NCBI GenBank assembly: GCA_016932235.1
Contig: JAFGDF010000242.1
Coordinates: 1-64,000, forward strand
Length of the DNA: 64,000 nt
Direction: 5' to 3'
Origin: Deltaproteobacteria bacterium
GTDB lineage: Bacteria; Desulfobacterota; DSM-4660; Desulfatiglandales; HGW-15
The notes under the pieces were generated by a model that did no database searches, was not told the DNA's origin, and worked only from the letters and a program-made list of their open reading frames with translations. The translations under genes were made by a program, and so were the position numbers. Positions 8,909 to 18,462 of this stretch are shown here, one piece after another (the stretch's first letter is position 1; each line of letters opens with the position of its first letter).

Positions 8909-10948
8909 TTATTTTATCTGTTCATCATATCTGTATTTCAATCCGAAAGTTTCGACTTTCTCCTTCTTTCCCCTGATCTCCTGCATTCCCAGGCTATCGA
9001 CGGAATCACGATATGGATTTCCCTCATCAATCTTTTCCCACACGTCCCTGCTCATAATTAACGGATAATCCGGAAATACTTTAGTCAGTTCCTGGAGTCT
9101 GGCCGTGGTGTTGACCGTGTCACCAATTGCTGTATATTCCATTTTAGTCCTGGAACCGAGATTGCCTAATATGGCCTTTCCCGAATGGAGACCGATCCCT
9201 ATCTCCATGCGTTTATCCCCGAGGATGAACTTGCCGGTATGCTCAAGTATCCTGCATACGGATCGAAATCCCATCTCGATATGATTCTCAAGCGGTTCAG
9301 GAGCGCCGAAGATGGCTAAAAACCCATCCCCTGTGTATTTATTAATGTGGCCGTGTTCTTCGCTGATAATTTGAGAACATTCCTCAAAATATTTATTGAG
9401 AAGTGAAACAACATCCGCCGGATCCATCTCTTCAGAGCTTGAGGTAAATCCCCTGATATCCAGAAAAAGGGCTGTGATAAAAGACTCATCACCGCTGAAA
9501 AGGTCCACATCCCCCGATGAATAACGCTGTATGACGGAGGAAGGAACATATTTTTCAAACAACTTTCTGAGGTTCCTTTCTCGCGATTTACTTATTTGCA
9601 ACGCCTGATACGACATCGCATTATGAATGCTTATGGCAATCTGAGGGGCAATACCCATTAATAGCGATAGATGGCTCTCAGTAAGTGTCTTTTTTGACTT
9701 AAGGTTATCGACCATCAGCAGACCAAGGGAGTTTCTTTTAAAGACGATCGGAACACAAATAAAGGACTGGGATCCCATCGATCGCACAAAGTCGAGGCTG
9801 GCACCCGAAAGATTCCCCTCGATCTCCAGGAGATTATTGACCAGGTACGGCTTTCTCATTTTAAAGGCCTGAACCGCGACCCCCTTGGATTCAGGATTAT
9901 CCAGGCTGAAATGCTTTGATCTCAACAGGTTTTCCAGGTCGCTGTCATAGCCATAGCCGCATTTCCATACCAGGTTTTTCCGGTTCTTATCCGCCATCCA
10001 TATCCCGCCGCGATCAAAATCAAGCCTCTTTTCCATTACGCTTATAATGGATCCCAGGAGACGGTCCGTGTCCATAAGCATCGAGGTCGCCTGACCTATC
10101 TCTTTTACCAGTAGAGCGTTGTTATACCTTGTGTTGATTTCGTCCAGAAGATCCTTGGCTGCATTGCCTTGGGATTCAATAGAGGTTATAAGCTCGCGTT
10201 TTTCAAGGTGCTCTGAATAGAAAAAGAGGATTATTGTTATACACGCAAAGAATATTGTAAACGTTATCCATTTATTTAATGTGAAAATAAAAATAGATGA
10301 TAGTGATATAATTATGCTTAATAATAGGAAATATAAGCTGATTCTTCGCCATAAAACAGAAGGGGTTTTTGCCCATGTCACAATATATCTGCAATATTCT
10401 TGACCTTTATGCAGGCAGGAAGGGTGTTCAATACGCGCATACTCCCGGGTGAATAATTTTGCCAGTGATTCAAATATTCCTATTCGATTTTCACACTGAT
10501 AAGGCTTCTCGTTTACCCCAGGTTTGGGCGTGGATATGATCTCAACCTTGTTGGCGCCGAGTTTTTTTGTTTTGATAATCGCGGCGCGGCTTAGAATGGG
10601 ATAGAGCTTTTCCATGAGGAGATAAACAGAGACGGGGTTCATCAGACCCATTAAATATTGTCTCTGTACGCTCTGCGAAGAAACCGCATACCTTCCAGCT
10701 TTTCGGGGGATAGTCCTGTCACCGGTACTCTTTAGGACAAGTTCCGAAAAACGGTCTACCTGCCATTGACTGAACCAATGACCCGGATCTTCAATCTCGT
10801 ACGTGTTTATCCAGGACTGGGTCAGGATCTTATTTATATCCACCTCTGGATGATATAGAGATATATAATCCACAAATATCTGTATGATTTTACTGTTATA
10901 CAGGGGTTCATCAATCTTTGCCCCTGTTTTCTCTGGAGTAGGTTGCAT
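8909..10948 (-). CDS. Membrane-bound class III adenylate cyclase with V4R-like and GAF sensor domains
   Basis: The 679-aa protein has four parts. Residues ~1-190 resemble the V4R/haem-NO-binding-associated fold, ending in HPSCLHKGQEYCRYIVTW. Residues ~200-245 form two membrane segments. A GAF domain spans ~280-440. A class III cyclase domain spans ~475-650, with the metal aspartate in FLDIRGFTSSSE, NKYTGDGFLAIFGAPEP (substrate lysine and second metal Asp) and IGDTVNTTARLQEL. The Lys and Asp substrate-selecting residues point to ATP rather than GTP, so cAMP is the likely product. A neighbouring PilZ/GNAT-like gene lies upstream in the same direction. The V4R assignment is tentative; the cyclase domain is certain. 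Confidence 0.88.
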   Translation of the reverse strand: MQPTPEKTGAKIDEPLYNSKIIQIFVDYISLYHPEVDINKILTQSWINTYEIEDPGHWFSQWQVDRFSELVLKSTGDRTIPRKAGRYAVSSQSVQRQYLMGLMNPVSVYLLMEKLYPILSRAAIIKTKKLGANKVEIISTPKPGVNEKPYQCENRIGIFESLAKLFTREYARIEHPSCLHKGQEYCRYIVTWAKTPSVLWRRISLYFLLLSIIISLSSIFIFTLNKWITFTIFFACITIILFFYSEHLEKRELITSIESQGNAAKDLLDEINTRYNNALLVKEIGQATSMLMDTDRLLGSIISVMEKRLDFDRGGIWMADKNRKNLVWKCGYGYDSDLENLLRSKHFSLDNPESKGVAVQAFKMRKPYLVNNLLEIEGNLSGASLDFVRSMGSQSFICVPIVFKRNSLGLLMVDNLKSKKTLTESHLSLLMGIAPQIAISIHNAMSYQALQISKSRERNLRKLFEKYVPSSVIQRYSSGDVDLFSGDESFITALFLDIRGFTSSSEEMDPADVVSLLNKYFEECSQIISEEHGHINKYTGDGFLAIFGAPEPLENHIEMGFRSVCRILEHTGKFILGDKRMEIGIGLHSGKAILGNLGSRTKMEYTAIGDTVNTTARLQELTKVFPDYPLIMSRDVWEKIDEGNPYRDSVDSLGMQEIRGKKEKVETFGLKYRYDEQIK

Positions 10949-11040
10949 TAAATCATATCAAATTCAAAGGTGAACAGCATCATTCAGGTTGTCAAGCTTG
11001 GGTGAGGAAAACACGGGTTCAGGCAAAAGAGTACATATCC

Positions 11041-13143
11041 TTAATTTTTTTTAAAATAATTCATCCTGAATCTTTCATGCATATACTCCATGTATTCATT
11101 CCCATATTGCACATTCAGCACCCATAGTGTGTACAGTTTTTCAAAAGGGACATCATTTGCCCTGACATACTCGACCGGCGAGAAGAGCACCGGAACTCTG
11201 GTTATTTCAAACTCCCTTGTTAACTTTGAAATGGCAACCGAAAGCACATTCCAAGGCAGATCGGCGGATTTGACCACGATCACTGTAATCCCGCTCAATA
11301 ATTCCGACAGGTTTATGCCGAGATCCGACTGGTTCATAATGAAAACGGCATGTAGATCACCGTTCTTTAAAAGTGCGTAGGAATCGGATTTTCTCTTAAA
11401 TCCCAGTCGCGCATATATTTTTTCAAGCGGCTCAGTACCGTTTGTTTGCTGGCCGATTCCTATCGCATCGATAAGGAGACCGCCGGATATGTGTTTATAA
11501 TGCCTTTTGAGATTCCAGATATCCATAGGTGAACTTTTTATAAGGATCCAACCTTCCGGAAGATTGCTGTCAATAGAAAGTCTTGTATGCGGGAGGTAGG
11601 CAAAGATATCCGTTGAGCAGCCGTTCTTGTCATTTATCGCCTTTTCGAAACCGCCGAAGACCCTCTCCGGGAATCTGTTCTCAGGTCTGAAATACGCCAT
11701 CAGATAGTCCATTTTCGCTGAAGGCAGTCGATACATATCATTGATATAGTTAATGAATTGTTTTAATACGATAAAACCTGTGCGCTTATTCCCTATGCCT
11801 TTGGCCGCATGATGCTGGACCATCCAGGTTCGTTCATAAGCTCTTAACATGGAGATATGACCAAAGACCTTGCCATTTATCTGGTAGGTAAAATGTTTGG
11901 CGATCTCAGGGTTTTCCTGGTACAATTTTCTGTATGTCTCCTTAAAACTATTCCTGTGGGACTGAATAAGCCTGTATTTTTTCGGATAAATAAATCCCGT
12001 TTCAAAAAAGAATTCCCAGAGGGCATCCATATCAAGTTCGTTCGCGATATAACTGTCGGGTTCTATGATATTACACAATATCTGTGTAAGGCTGCTATAT
12101 GAATTAATATCCATATCAAGAATTGCAACTCCACATCTGACTTTATCGCTTTCTCGAATACAGTATATAACCTGAGCAGTACAGATAATTTTAAGCGTGC
12201 CCGGGAATTGAATGTTAAGCCTGGGTATAACCATTCCAGGCATAAGGACGCTTTCGTCCGGCTCTTCATATACCAGAAATCCTGAAGTCGACATGTCTCT
12301 GCACTTGAGTTCAATCCTTTTATCCAGTATGGGATGATCAAAAACAAGATTTGGAGAAGGGAGAATCTCGAGACGAATAGTGCGTGGCTGCTTTTTTTTA
12401 TATCTCTGAATCCTGTCATTTACAGGTGATAAAACGATTTCCATACTCTGATTTAGGCATTTTCTACGAATGTATCTGCATCTCCCCGAAAAAACAACCT
12501 GCTGACTTTTCTTCAGACAAATATTTACAGGTTCATCAGTATTTAACCAGCGAAAAGATGAATGGGGATCAGGATTAACAACGATCCGGAACCCAGCCGG
12601 ATTAAAATCCACCATCTCGCCTTCAGCAAAAAAACCGTTCTGTGATACCTCGGCTATAACATTATTGCATCTGTAACGCGTGTTTTCTCGCTGGCTTATA
12701 TGGTAACTTTTTTCAGATAATCGAAGCGATATTCTGTCTCTGTTTATTTCAATGGCTTTGGATGGAGAGAGAATCAGGGACTTACCGTCATCAATTGCCA
12801 AATACTGAAACCGATACTGATCGAGTTTAAGATGTTCAAAATTATCATCGCACCAATGGCATGTGAGTTCTTCTGAAAGACATGGTTCAGGAACGATTCT
12901 TACTATAATACTCTCCTCATACCTTGGGTCAAATAACCAGGCCATCATGCACTGGTCCGTAAAATGTATGTGATTGATGATATTAGTAAGGTTTTCTCTG
13001 TCTAACTCCCTGGTATGAACGCGAACGTCAATCAGATTCAGCTGTCTGAAAAGGGATGCGGGCAATAACGGTTCTTCATCATGACTTTTCCTGTCTCTTT
13101 CGTTGAAACCATGCATGGCTTTTATCGGCAGTCCTATTTCCAT
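11041..13143 (-). CDS. PilZ-repeat protein with a C-terminal GNAT-like region
   Basis: Large 700-aa protein, probably cytoplasmic. Around residues 150-260 a PilZ-type domain is suggested by QRENTRYRC and VDFNPAGFRIVV (RXXXR and DXXXXG elements of c-di-GMP binding). A second, weaker copy near 280-370 has RDMSTSGFLVYE. Residues ~380-560 look like an acyltransferase (GNAT) fold, including GHISMLRAYERTW and KGIGNKRTGFIVL. ATG at 13143 is preceded by AGGAGGCGG, a strong site. The function is not established; c-di-GMP control of a GNAT-like output is an inference. It lies between the cyclase and the MerR-like regulator. Confidence 0.7.
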   Translation of the reverse strand: MEIGLPIKAMHGFNERDRKSHDEEPLLPASLFRQLNLIDVRVHTRELDRENLTNIINHIHFTDQCMMAWLFDPRYEESIIVRIVPEPCLSEELTCHWCDDNFEHLKLDQYRFQYLAIDDGKSLILSPSKAIEINRDRISLRLSEKSYHISQRENTRYRCNNVIAEVSQNGFFAEGEMVDFNPAGFRIVVNPDPHSSFRWLNTDEPVNICLKKSQQVVFSGRCRYIRRKCLNQSMEIVLSPVNDRIQRYKKKQPRTIRLEILPSPNLVFDHPILDKRIELKCRDMSTSGFLVYEEPDESVLMPGMVIPRLNIQFPGTLKIICTAQVIYCIRESDKVRCGVAILDMDINSYSSLTQILCNIIEPDSYIANELDMDALWEFFFETGFIYPKKYRLIQSHRNSFKETYRKLYQENPEIAKHFTYQINGKVFGHISMLRAYERTWMVQHHAAKGIGNKRTGFIVLKQFINYINDMYRLPSAKMDYLMAYFRPENRFPERVFGGFEKAINDKNGCSTDIFAYLPHTRLSIDSNLPEGWILIKSSPMDIWNLKRHYKHISGGLLIDAIGIGQQTNGTEPLEKIYARLGFKRKSDSYALLKNGDLHAVFIMNQSDLGINLSELLSGITVIVVKSADLPWNVLSVAISKLTREFEITRVPVLFSPVEYVRANDVPFEKLYTLWVLNVQYGNEYMEYMHERFRMNYFKKN

Positions 13144-13172
13144 TTCCGCCTCCTGATCTTGACAGCATAATA

Positions 13173-13193
13173 AAAAGTCCCGAAACGACTTTT
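13173..13193 (-). terminator. Possible small terminator hairpin
   Basis: AAAAGTC and GACTTTT pair around a 7-nt loop, and on the minus strand the hairpin runs into TTTTTATT. It would serve the MerR-like gene ending at 13351, though 158 nt downstream of it. The stem is AT-rich and weak. The remaining bases of 13144-13350 show no gene. Confidence 0.3.
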
Positions 13194-13350
13194 ATGGCAT
13201 TCTCGCTTTAGCTGAAATACAGCAAATTCAAATACTTCCGGATGACGGACCAGGTCCGGAGTGAAGGTGAGTGAAACTTTTTACGGCTTCATTGATTTTA
13301 TCCATGAAGATTCCCTAGAATGAAACTAATCTGGATTACCGGTACTTTTT

Positions 13351-14175
13351 TCAGATCAAACGGTTAGATGGTGCATAAACGAAAAGCATGCCTTCCTTGA
13401 AAAAGATAGTATAAACCCGATATCTTTCAGTGGAACCATCTTCTTTTAAGATATTTATCTGGGTGTCACTTATTGTCCTTCCATGTGACGTGAGTACTTC
13501 GTCATAGATATTTTCGAGTACCATGGCCTCATTACGGGTAATACCCTTATAGAGTTTAGCCAGCCATGTTTTTGAGTATTTCATTTTTGCAAACGCCATG
13601 TGAAAGGAGACAAGATCCCGCCAGTTTTTAACATTCGAATGAAATTTCCAGTTGAAAAAGAAGCTGAAAATATTTCTATTTTCATCAGATCCAGAGCGCC
13701 ATACAATCTGATTCAGTATCCTGTTTTCAGCCCTGCTGTTTATCCACTCAAGTTCAAAATCAAAATTCACGAGATATGCCGGGTATGAAATATCGTCAAG
13801 CGTAAGTTTAAGTTCTTCTTTAAATTTACATTCGTCCTCTTTACGATACTTGACTTTATCCCCTTTTTCTCCTTCGTGGGAGGGGGTTATTACATCCATT
13901 GTCCTTTCAGCAGGCGGATTAGCAAGAATATGTATGATTTCATTCATGGAGTTCCCTTGCTTCTTCATGGTCTTAACGTGTTCAATTCTTTCCATTACAG
14001 ACTGAGGGAAATATCCGAGATTTTTGATCTTTGTGCCGCTGTTGACAGGTTTTCGAACAATTGGACGAGGAAGTATCCCCATCCTGATATAATTATTGAG
14101 AGTAGCTCTCGATATGCCAGTCTTTTCAAGAACCTCTTTGCTGCTTACGAAATGTTCAACTTCCTGGCTTAACAT
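13351..14175 (-). CDS. MerR-like helix-turn-helix regulator with a PAS-like domain
   Basis: The N-terminus SSKEVLEKTGISRATLNNYI (residues 11-30) is a winged helix-turn-helix of MerR/AlpA type, followed by the recognition-wing region and a coiled segment (MERIEHVKTMKKQGNSMNEI, ~61-80). Residues ~125-270 resemble the PAS-like ligand domain found after small HTH domains (YPAYLVNFDFELEWINSRAE), ending in a beta sheet. It probably binds DNA and senses a small ligand. It is upstream of the PilZ/GNAT gene and cyclase on the same strand and could control them. A long AT-rich region lies ahead of its start. Confidence 0.75.
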   Translation of the reverse strand: MLSQEVEHFVSSKEVLEKTGISRATLNNYIRMGILPRPIVRKPVNSGTKIKNLGYFPQSVMERIEHVKTMKKQGNSMNEIIHILANPPAERTMDVITPSHEGEKGDKVKYRKEDECKFKEELKLTLDDISYPAYLVNFDFELEWINSRAENRILNQIVWRSGSDENRNIFSFFFNWKFHSNVKNWRDLVSFHMAFAKMKYSKTWLAKLYKGITRNEAMVLENIYDEVLTSHGRTISDTQINILKEDGSTERYRVYTIFFKEGMLFVYAPSNRLI

Positions 14176-14638
14176 AAATGAAAACCATAAGTTATACTGT
14201 CTAATTTAGCTATATAAATAGCTTAATAAGTGTTTTAATTTTTAACTTATAAATGCTTGAATGTCAAGAAAAAATATATTTGTATAATTTTTTTATCTGT
14301 ATAATTTGACTGTTTATAATTCATAAGAAACGTATGCCCATTTCCCCGGTTGCATAGGATGTGAAAAAACCAGGCAGGTGAATTCGGCGCAAATCACCCT
14401 GAAGGCCTTGTGGTAAAAACATGACCTTCTCTAATCGCCCTGCCCTTCTCACTGCCCATGCATTATTGAAGACCATATGGACACTTTTTCTTAGGGCCTG
14501 ATAATCTTTTTTTGATGCGTCCATGTGCCTTTCTTTGACCTTGACACAATAAGCCAGATCACCTAGACTCCCTGACAGAAAGATATTAATTCTCAACCTT
14601 AACATTAACAACGCCACAAAACAGGAGGGCTTAATGCG
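14176..14638. other. 463-nt intergenic region, AT-rich on its left side
   Basis: Bases 14176-14330 are strongly AT-rich, with several TATAAT-like and TGTATAATT strings, and probably carry promoters of the leftward MerR-like gene and of rightward transcription into the cupin gene. The right part holds a weak minus-strand open frame, listed separately, and the ribosome-binding site AGGAGGG of the cupin gene. Confidence 0.4.
14321..14524 (-). CDS. Uncertain small protein, 67 aa
   Basis: Minus-strand frame with ATG at 14524 and GAAAGG just upstream. The predicted peptide is basic (MDASKKDYQALRKS at the start) and ends in TSYATGEMGIRFL. I recognise no domain. It lies alone in an intergenic region and could be a chance frame. 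The frame remains open upstream to 14617. Confidence 0.25.
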   Translation of the reverse strand: MDASKKDYQALRKSVHMVFNNAWAVRRAGRLEKVMFLPQGLQGDLRRIHLPGFFTSYATGEMGIRFL

Positions 14639-15043
14639 ATGAGCGATTCAAAGTATGCAAAATATATATTGAAGGAACCCAAAGGGCTTTTACATGATGG
14701 AAAGGAGTTCGAAGGTTTTTTGGCGAGCCCCGAAAAAATAGGTCTTGACTGCCAGATATTATTTTCTGCGATAGTAAAAGAGAACCTTGAGGGGGATGAA
14801 TCCGAGCCTCATGTGCATGATTTCCCTCATGTAATGTGCTTTTTTGGAAGCAACCCGCTGGACATCCACGATTTTGATGCTGAAATCGAATTCTATATGG
14901 ATGGAGAAAAACAGGTAATCGAAGCGCCCTCGATAGTAACTGTACCGGCAGGATTAGTCCATTGTCCTTTGATCTTCAAGCGAATCGGGAAACCGGTTAT
15001 GTGGGTGGAAATTATGCTCACATCCCATTATGGCAGAAAATAG
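14639..15043 (+). CDS. Cupin-fold protein
   Basis: Small 134-aa protein with a single cupin-like barrel: EPHVHDFPHVMCFF near residue 60 carries the first set of metal-ligand histidines and VTVPAGLVHCPLIF near residue 101 the second. The catalytic or ligand-binding role is unknown. ATG at 14639 follows AGGAGGG at about 10 nt; an ATG 5 nt earlier opens a two-codon frame only. It is followed by the pyruvate-kinase-C-like gene 101 nt later on the same strand, so the two may be cotranscribed. Confidence 0.8.
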   Translation: MSDSKYAKYILKEPKGLLHDGKEFEGFLASPEKIGLDCQILFSAIVKENLEGDESEPHVHDFPHVMCFFGSNPLDIHDFDAEIEFYMDGEKQVIEAPSIVTVPAGLVHCPLIFKRIGKPVMWVEIMLTSHYGRK

Positions 15044-15144
15044 CAAATATTTTTTTCAGTCCGTTTTTCATTCAGCCAATAAAATTGAGACGGTCAAGAT
15101 TAATTCTCTCTACCATTAATAACAAGCACGGAGGATTTTACCGG

Positions 15145-15732
15145 ATGGAATCAAAAATCACTTACTTTGAAGAGCCTGGAGGGCTTAATACCAACGAGGT
15201 TTTACTAATCGCCGAAGAACGCGCGAATGAACTTGGAATCGGGAAGATTGTAATAGCATCCAATACAGGCGATACGGCGGTTAAGGCCGTCAAGATTTTT
15301 AAAGGACGAAAGGTTATAAATGTAACTCACAGCGTGGGATTCAAGGAAAACAACGTCAGTGAATTCAAAGAGGAAAACAGGGCGATAATAGAAAGCGGCG
15401 GAGGTTGTGTGCTTACTGCTACCCATGTGTTCGGTGGCATAAGCCGCGCAATGCGTCAGAGTGAGATACCAGGATGCGGCCAGACTTATGTCGTGGGTGA
15501 TATCGCTGCCACTACCCTCAAATGTTTCGGTCAAGGCATGAAGGTTGTGGTGGAGATAGCCGCCATGGCAGCCGACGCGGGCCTGGTCCGGACTGACGAG
15601 GAGGTTATTTCTATCGCCGGAACCGGTAAATTGGGAGGAGGAAGTGACACTGCAATAGTGCTTCAACCCGCACATGCACATAATCTCTTTGATACAAAGA
15701 TAAAGGAGATACTGTGCAAACCGAGACTTTAA
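15145..15732 (+). CDS. Stand-alone pyruvate-kinase alpha/beta (C-terminal) domain-like protein
   Basis: The 195-aa product resembles only the C-terminal allosteric domain of pyruvate kinase: IVIASNTGDTAVKAVKIFKG (~35-54) and a late ISIAGTGKLGGGSDTAIVLQ (~155-174). There is no catalytic barrel, so it cannot be a pyruvate kinase by itself. Free-standing versions are known in anaerobes without an assigned reaction. I chose ATG at 15145 because GGAGG lies 10 nt upstream; the frame extends to 14962 inside the cupin gene. The many glycines and the nucleotide-type fold suggest ligand binding. Function unknown. Confidence 0.72.
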   Translation: MESKITYFEEPGGLNTNEVLLIAEERANELGIGKIVIASNTGDTAVKAVKIFKGRKVINVTHSVGFKENNVSEFKEENRAIIESGGGCVLTATHVFGGISRAMRQSEIPGCGQTYVVGDIAATTLKCFGQGMKVVVEIAAMAADAGLVRTDEEVISIAGTGKLGGGSDTAIVLQPAHAHNLFDTKIKEILCKPRL

Positions 15733-16141
15733 CACGAAAATAAACTTAATATTTATCTGCATGAAATTCAGCGTTATGTCTCAAGATCACGGCATGGAAG
15801 GCCACGAGTGTTTCGTAAATTTTATTCATTGATTAGCCTGCAGACATTCCGCTCCTGTTTTATCCCCCCTGTTGCAAGCCGGGCATCCATGACGCCAGCC
15901 ATCGGACGTTAATCTGATGCCAATTGTCATGTAAAAATGGGATATGGAAAACCATCTTCTGTCAAGGGCATGTCTCTGTTATCGTATCAAATGATCAATC
16001 ACCCTGGCAGGGATTTCCTATTCAACCCGGGTGCATGTATCATGGAAGTTACCCAGTCAAGTTTATGCGCGATACCAGGATCCTGAAGCGCGAGATGGAA
16101 CCAAGACTTGAACTGCTGCATAACAAGGAAGGCTCAATGAA
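15733..16141. other. 409-nt region without a credible gene
   Basis: A 73-codon frame (15924-16145) overlaps the MFS start but has no ribosome-binding site and no recognisable content. No strong hairpin with a T-tract was seen. AAGGAAGG near 16126 is the likely ribosome-binding site of the MFS gene. Promoters for the MFS/frd block presumably lie here. Confidence 0.4.
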
Positions 16142-17416
16142 GTGATCGATGCGCAAAAGTCAAAACCGTTCTTCGGGTATATCGTAGCCGCCGCCGGATT
16201 CTGGATATGGTTTATTCTGTATGGGGCATATTGCACTTTCGGTGTCTTTTTTGTCCCTGTTTCCGCAGAATTCGGATGGAGCCGCGCAGACACTTCCCTG
16301 GCTTTATCTTTGAACGGACTCATATCAGGGCTACTTTCCCTTATTATGGGCCTGTTGACCGATAAACTCGGGCCCAGGATTGTTGTCATCTTTTTTGGGT
16401 CTTTTTCCGGAATTGCCTATTTGTTACTTTCCCATACCACAACATTATGGCAATTCATCCTGTACCACGCCCTCTTCTCGAGCATAGGCATAAGCACAGT
16501 CAGCATTCCTATCATGGCCACGGTTTCCCGCTGGTTTATAAAGCGGCGCGGCTTGATGTCGGGCATTGTTCAATCCGGTCTGAGCATCGGGGGATTTATC
16601 ATCCTGCCGGTTACAGGCTGGATCATTACAGGTTATGGTTGGCGGACGGCCTACGTTGCACTGGGAATCTTCACTCTTGCCGGCACAGCTCTTTCAGGCC
16701 TGTTCCTGCGGCGTGATCCACAGAGTATGGGACTATTTCCCGACAACGCCAGAGCAAAAAGTGACCCTGGAAACAAAAAATCAGCCGCTGAATTAACCCC
16801 TGCATCCCTCAGCGTAAGGCAGATATTTTTTACCAGCCAGTTCTGGGTTCTTGCCGGCCTTTATTTCTCCTTCGGTTTCTGCAGGTCGACCTTTATCACC
16901 CACATCGCTCCTCATGTTCAGGACCTTGGCTTCACACTTGCACAAGGAGCAAATGTCCTGGCAATCATCAATCTCTCAAGCATCCTGGGTCGTATTGCCA
17001 TGGGCCGTTGCGGCGATGTTATGGGCATCCGTAAAGCTATGATGATAAGCTATACTGCTACCGTTGTGGATATATTATGGGGTCTCTATACCAGGAGCCT
17101 ATGGGGACTTTACTGTTATGCAGTGATATTCGGTTTCGGCTGGGGAGCTCAGGCGGTCTTGAGGTTCCCGGCAACCGTAGAGGCTTTTGGACTGCATTCA
17201 ACAGGTTTTATTATGGGCATTCTGGGTGTATTTGAGAACGTCGTTGCAGCATCCGTAGGGATATGGATCGGCGGATATATATTCGATTCAGTCGGAAACT
17301 ACTGGCCAATTTACTGGACCGGGCTTGTCATCTCTATCGTCGCAGTCATTCTTGCGAGCATGGTAAAGCCCCTGCCCTATTCTGAATCCTTTGCCAAACC
17401 CGAAGAATCGATATAG
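16142..17416 (+). CDS. MFS transporter (oxalate/formate or monocarboxylate type)
   Basis: The 424-aa protein has 12 predicted membrane segments in two halves. The MFS loop motif between TM2 and TM3 reads GLLTDKLGPRIVVIF (~residues 75-89), and a matching loop in the second half reads GRIAMGRCGDVMGIRKAMMI. The opening PFFGYIVAAAGFWIWFILYG and overall pattern fit the oxalate/formate antiporter-like and monocarboxylate families. The start is GTG at 16142 after AAGGAAGG. Next to frdCAB it could bring in fumarate or another carboxylic acid, but the substrate is an inference from context only. Confidence 0.85.
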   Translation: MIDAQKSKPFFGYIVAAAGFWIWFILYGAYCTFGVFFVPVSAEFGWSRADTSLALSLNGLISGLLSLIMGLLTDKLGPRIVVIFFGSFSGIAYLLLSHTTTLWQFILYHALFSSIGISTVSIPIMATVSRWFIKRRGLMSGIVQSGLSIGGFIILPVTGWIITGYGWRTAYVALGIFTLAGTALSGLFLRRDPQSMGLFPDNARAKSDPGNKKSAAELTPASLSVRQIFFTSQFWVLAGLYFSFGFCRSTFITHIAPHVQDLGFTLAQGANVLAIINLSSILGRIAMGRCGDVMGIRKAMMISYTATVVDILWGLYTRSLWGLYCYAVIFGFGWGAQAVLRFPATVEAFGLHSTGFIMGILGVFENVVAASVGIWIGGYIFDSVGNYWPIYWTGLVISIVAVILASMVKPLPYSESFAKPEESI

Positions 17417-17791
17417 GTCTCCAATCTTTGTCTGGGCAAATGAATACAGAAAGGGGCTTGACAATAGAAATCGAAATAGACTATTAGTCTGTCGAGTGTC
17501 AAAGAGTCGATCTTTTACTCCGCCATTCTCTCCATTTTACCCGCCCTTCACAAGAGCTGATGTGACCGTAAATTCATACAGAACCGATCCGGTCGCCGCG
17601 TTTATGGAGGCTGCCGTAAGACTCGGATGGGACGCATTTTTGATCGTACCGGTGGTGGTATCAAATATCGTCAAGCGATGGCAGATTGCCGCCGGTTGCG
17701 GAGTTGAAGTATCTTGGCATTCTTATCAAATTAAAAGAATTCAATCAGGAAAGATCTTGAACAATTCGTAAATCCAAATCGGGGCATAATA
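17417..17791. other. 375-nt region upstream of frdC with an uncertain small frame
   Basis: The frame 17604-17771 would encode a 55-aa peptide with a hydrophobic stretch (AFLIVPVVVSNIV), ending 20 nt before frdC. It lacks a ribosome-binding site and I do not recognise it. It could be a gene remnant or chance. The region otherwise shows no repeat, and the frd promoter probably lies here. Confidence 0.3.
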
Positions 17792-18448
17792 ATGGCTATC
17801 GACACCACCATATATGTTCAATCACAAAAGGCTGTATCTGCATACCTGGACTGGCTTCAAATGCTCACGGGAGCAGGTTTGATCCTGTTTATGTGGAGTC
17901 ATATGATCATGGTCGCAAGCGTGAATATAGGCGCAGATGTCATGAACGCGCTTGCGGTATTTCTCGAGCGGTATTACCTGGCTCAGGTCGGTGGTCCGCT
18001 GATCGGAGCGATCTTTCTGGTGCATTTTGTCCTCGCAGCAAGGAAAATCCCCTTCCGGATGGAACAACAGACCGCCATATGGAAGCACAGCAAGATGCTG
18101 CACCACCATGATACATGGCTCTGGATGATTCAGGCGGGGACAGCCATGATCATCCTCATTATGGGCGCGGCTCACATGTGGACTGTTCTCTCCGATCTTC
18201 CCATTAGGGCCCAGAAGAGTGCAGCCCGCATCCAGGGAGGCTTCTGGCTGGTATACTATCTGATCCTGCTGCCCATGATAGAGCTTCATGTCGGGATCGG
18301 ATTTTACCGGATAGGGGTTAAATGGGGAGTTATCAAGCGACGCAACCGAACGTTCTTTAAACGATTTGAAAACATGCTGACATTGGTTTTCATTCTGATC
18401 GGATTGGTAACTATATTCAATTTCTATTTCATCGTGAAGGTTGGGTAG
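17792..18448 (+). CDS. frdC: Fumarate reductase / succinate dehydrogenase dihaem cytochrome b subunit
   Basis: Membrane anchor of a Wolinella-type quinol:fumarate reductase, 218 aa with five membrane helices. Histidines placed to bind two b haems are visible in FMWSHMIMVAS (~residue 36), AIFLVHFVLAARK (~75), IMGAAHMWTVL (~129) and MIELHVGIGFYRIG (~165). It passes electrons between the menaquinone pool and FrdB. The gene order C-A-B matches epsilon- and delta-type enzymes. In this setting the enzyme may run as succinate dehydrogenase or fumarate reductase. Confidence 0.93.
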   Translation: MAIDTTIYVQSQKAVSAYLDWLQMLTGAGLILFMWSHMIMVASVNIGADVMNALAVFLERYYLAQVGGPLIGAIFLVHFVLAARKIPFRMEQQTAIWKHSKMLHHHDTWLWMIQAGTAMIILIMGAAHMWTVLSDLPIRAQKSAARIQGGFWLVYYLILLPMIELHVGIGFYRIGVKWGVIKRRNRTFFKRFENMLTLVFILIGLVTIFNFYFIVKVG

Positions 18449-18462
18449 AGGGGTTTAATCCA

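Noticed and set aside
15924..16145. 73-codon frame before the MFS gene
   Set aside because: No ribosome-binding site, no family resemblance, and odd composition.
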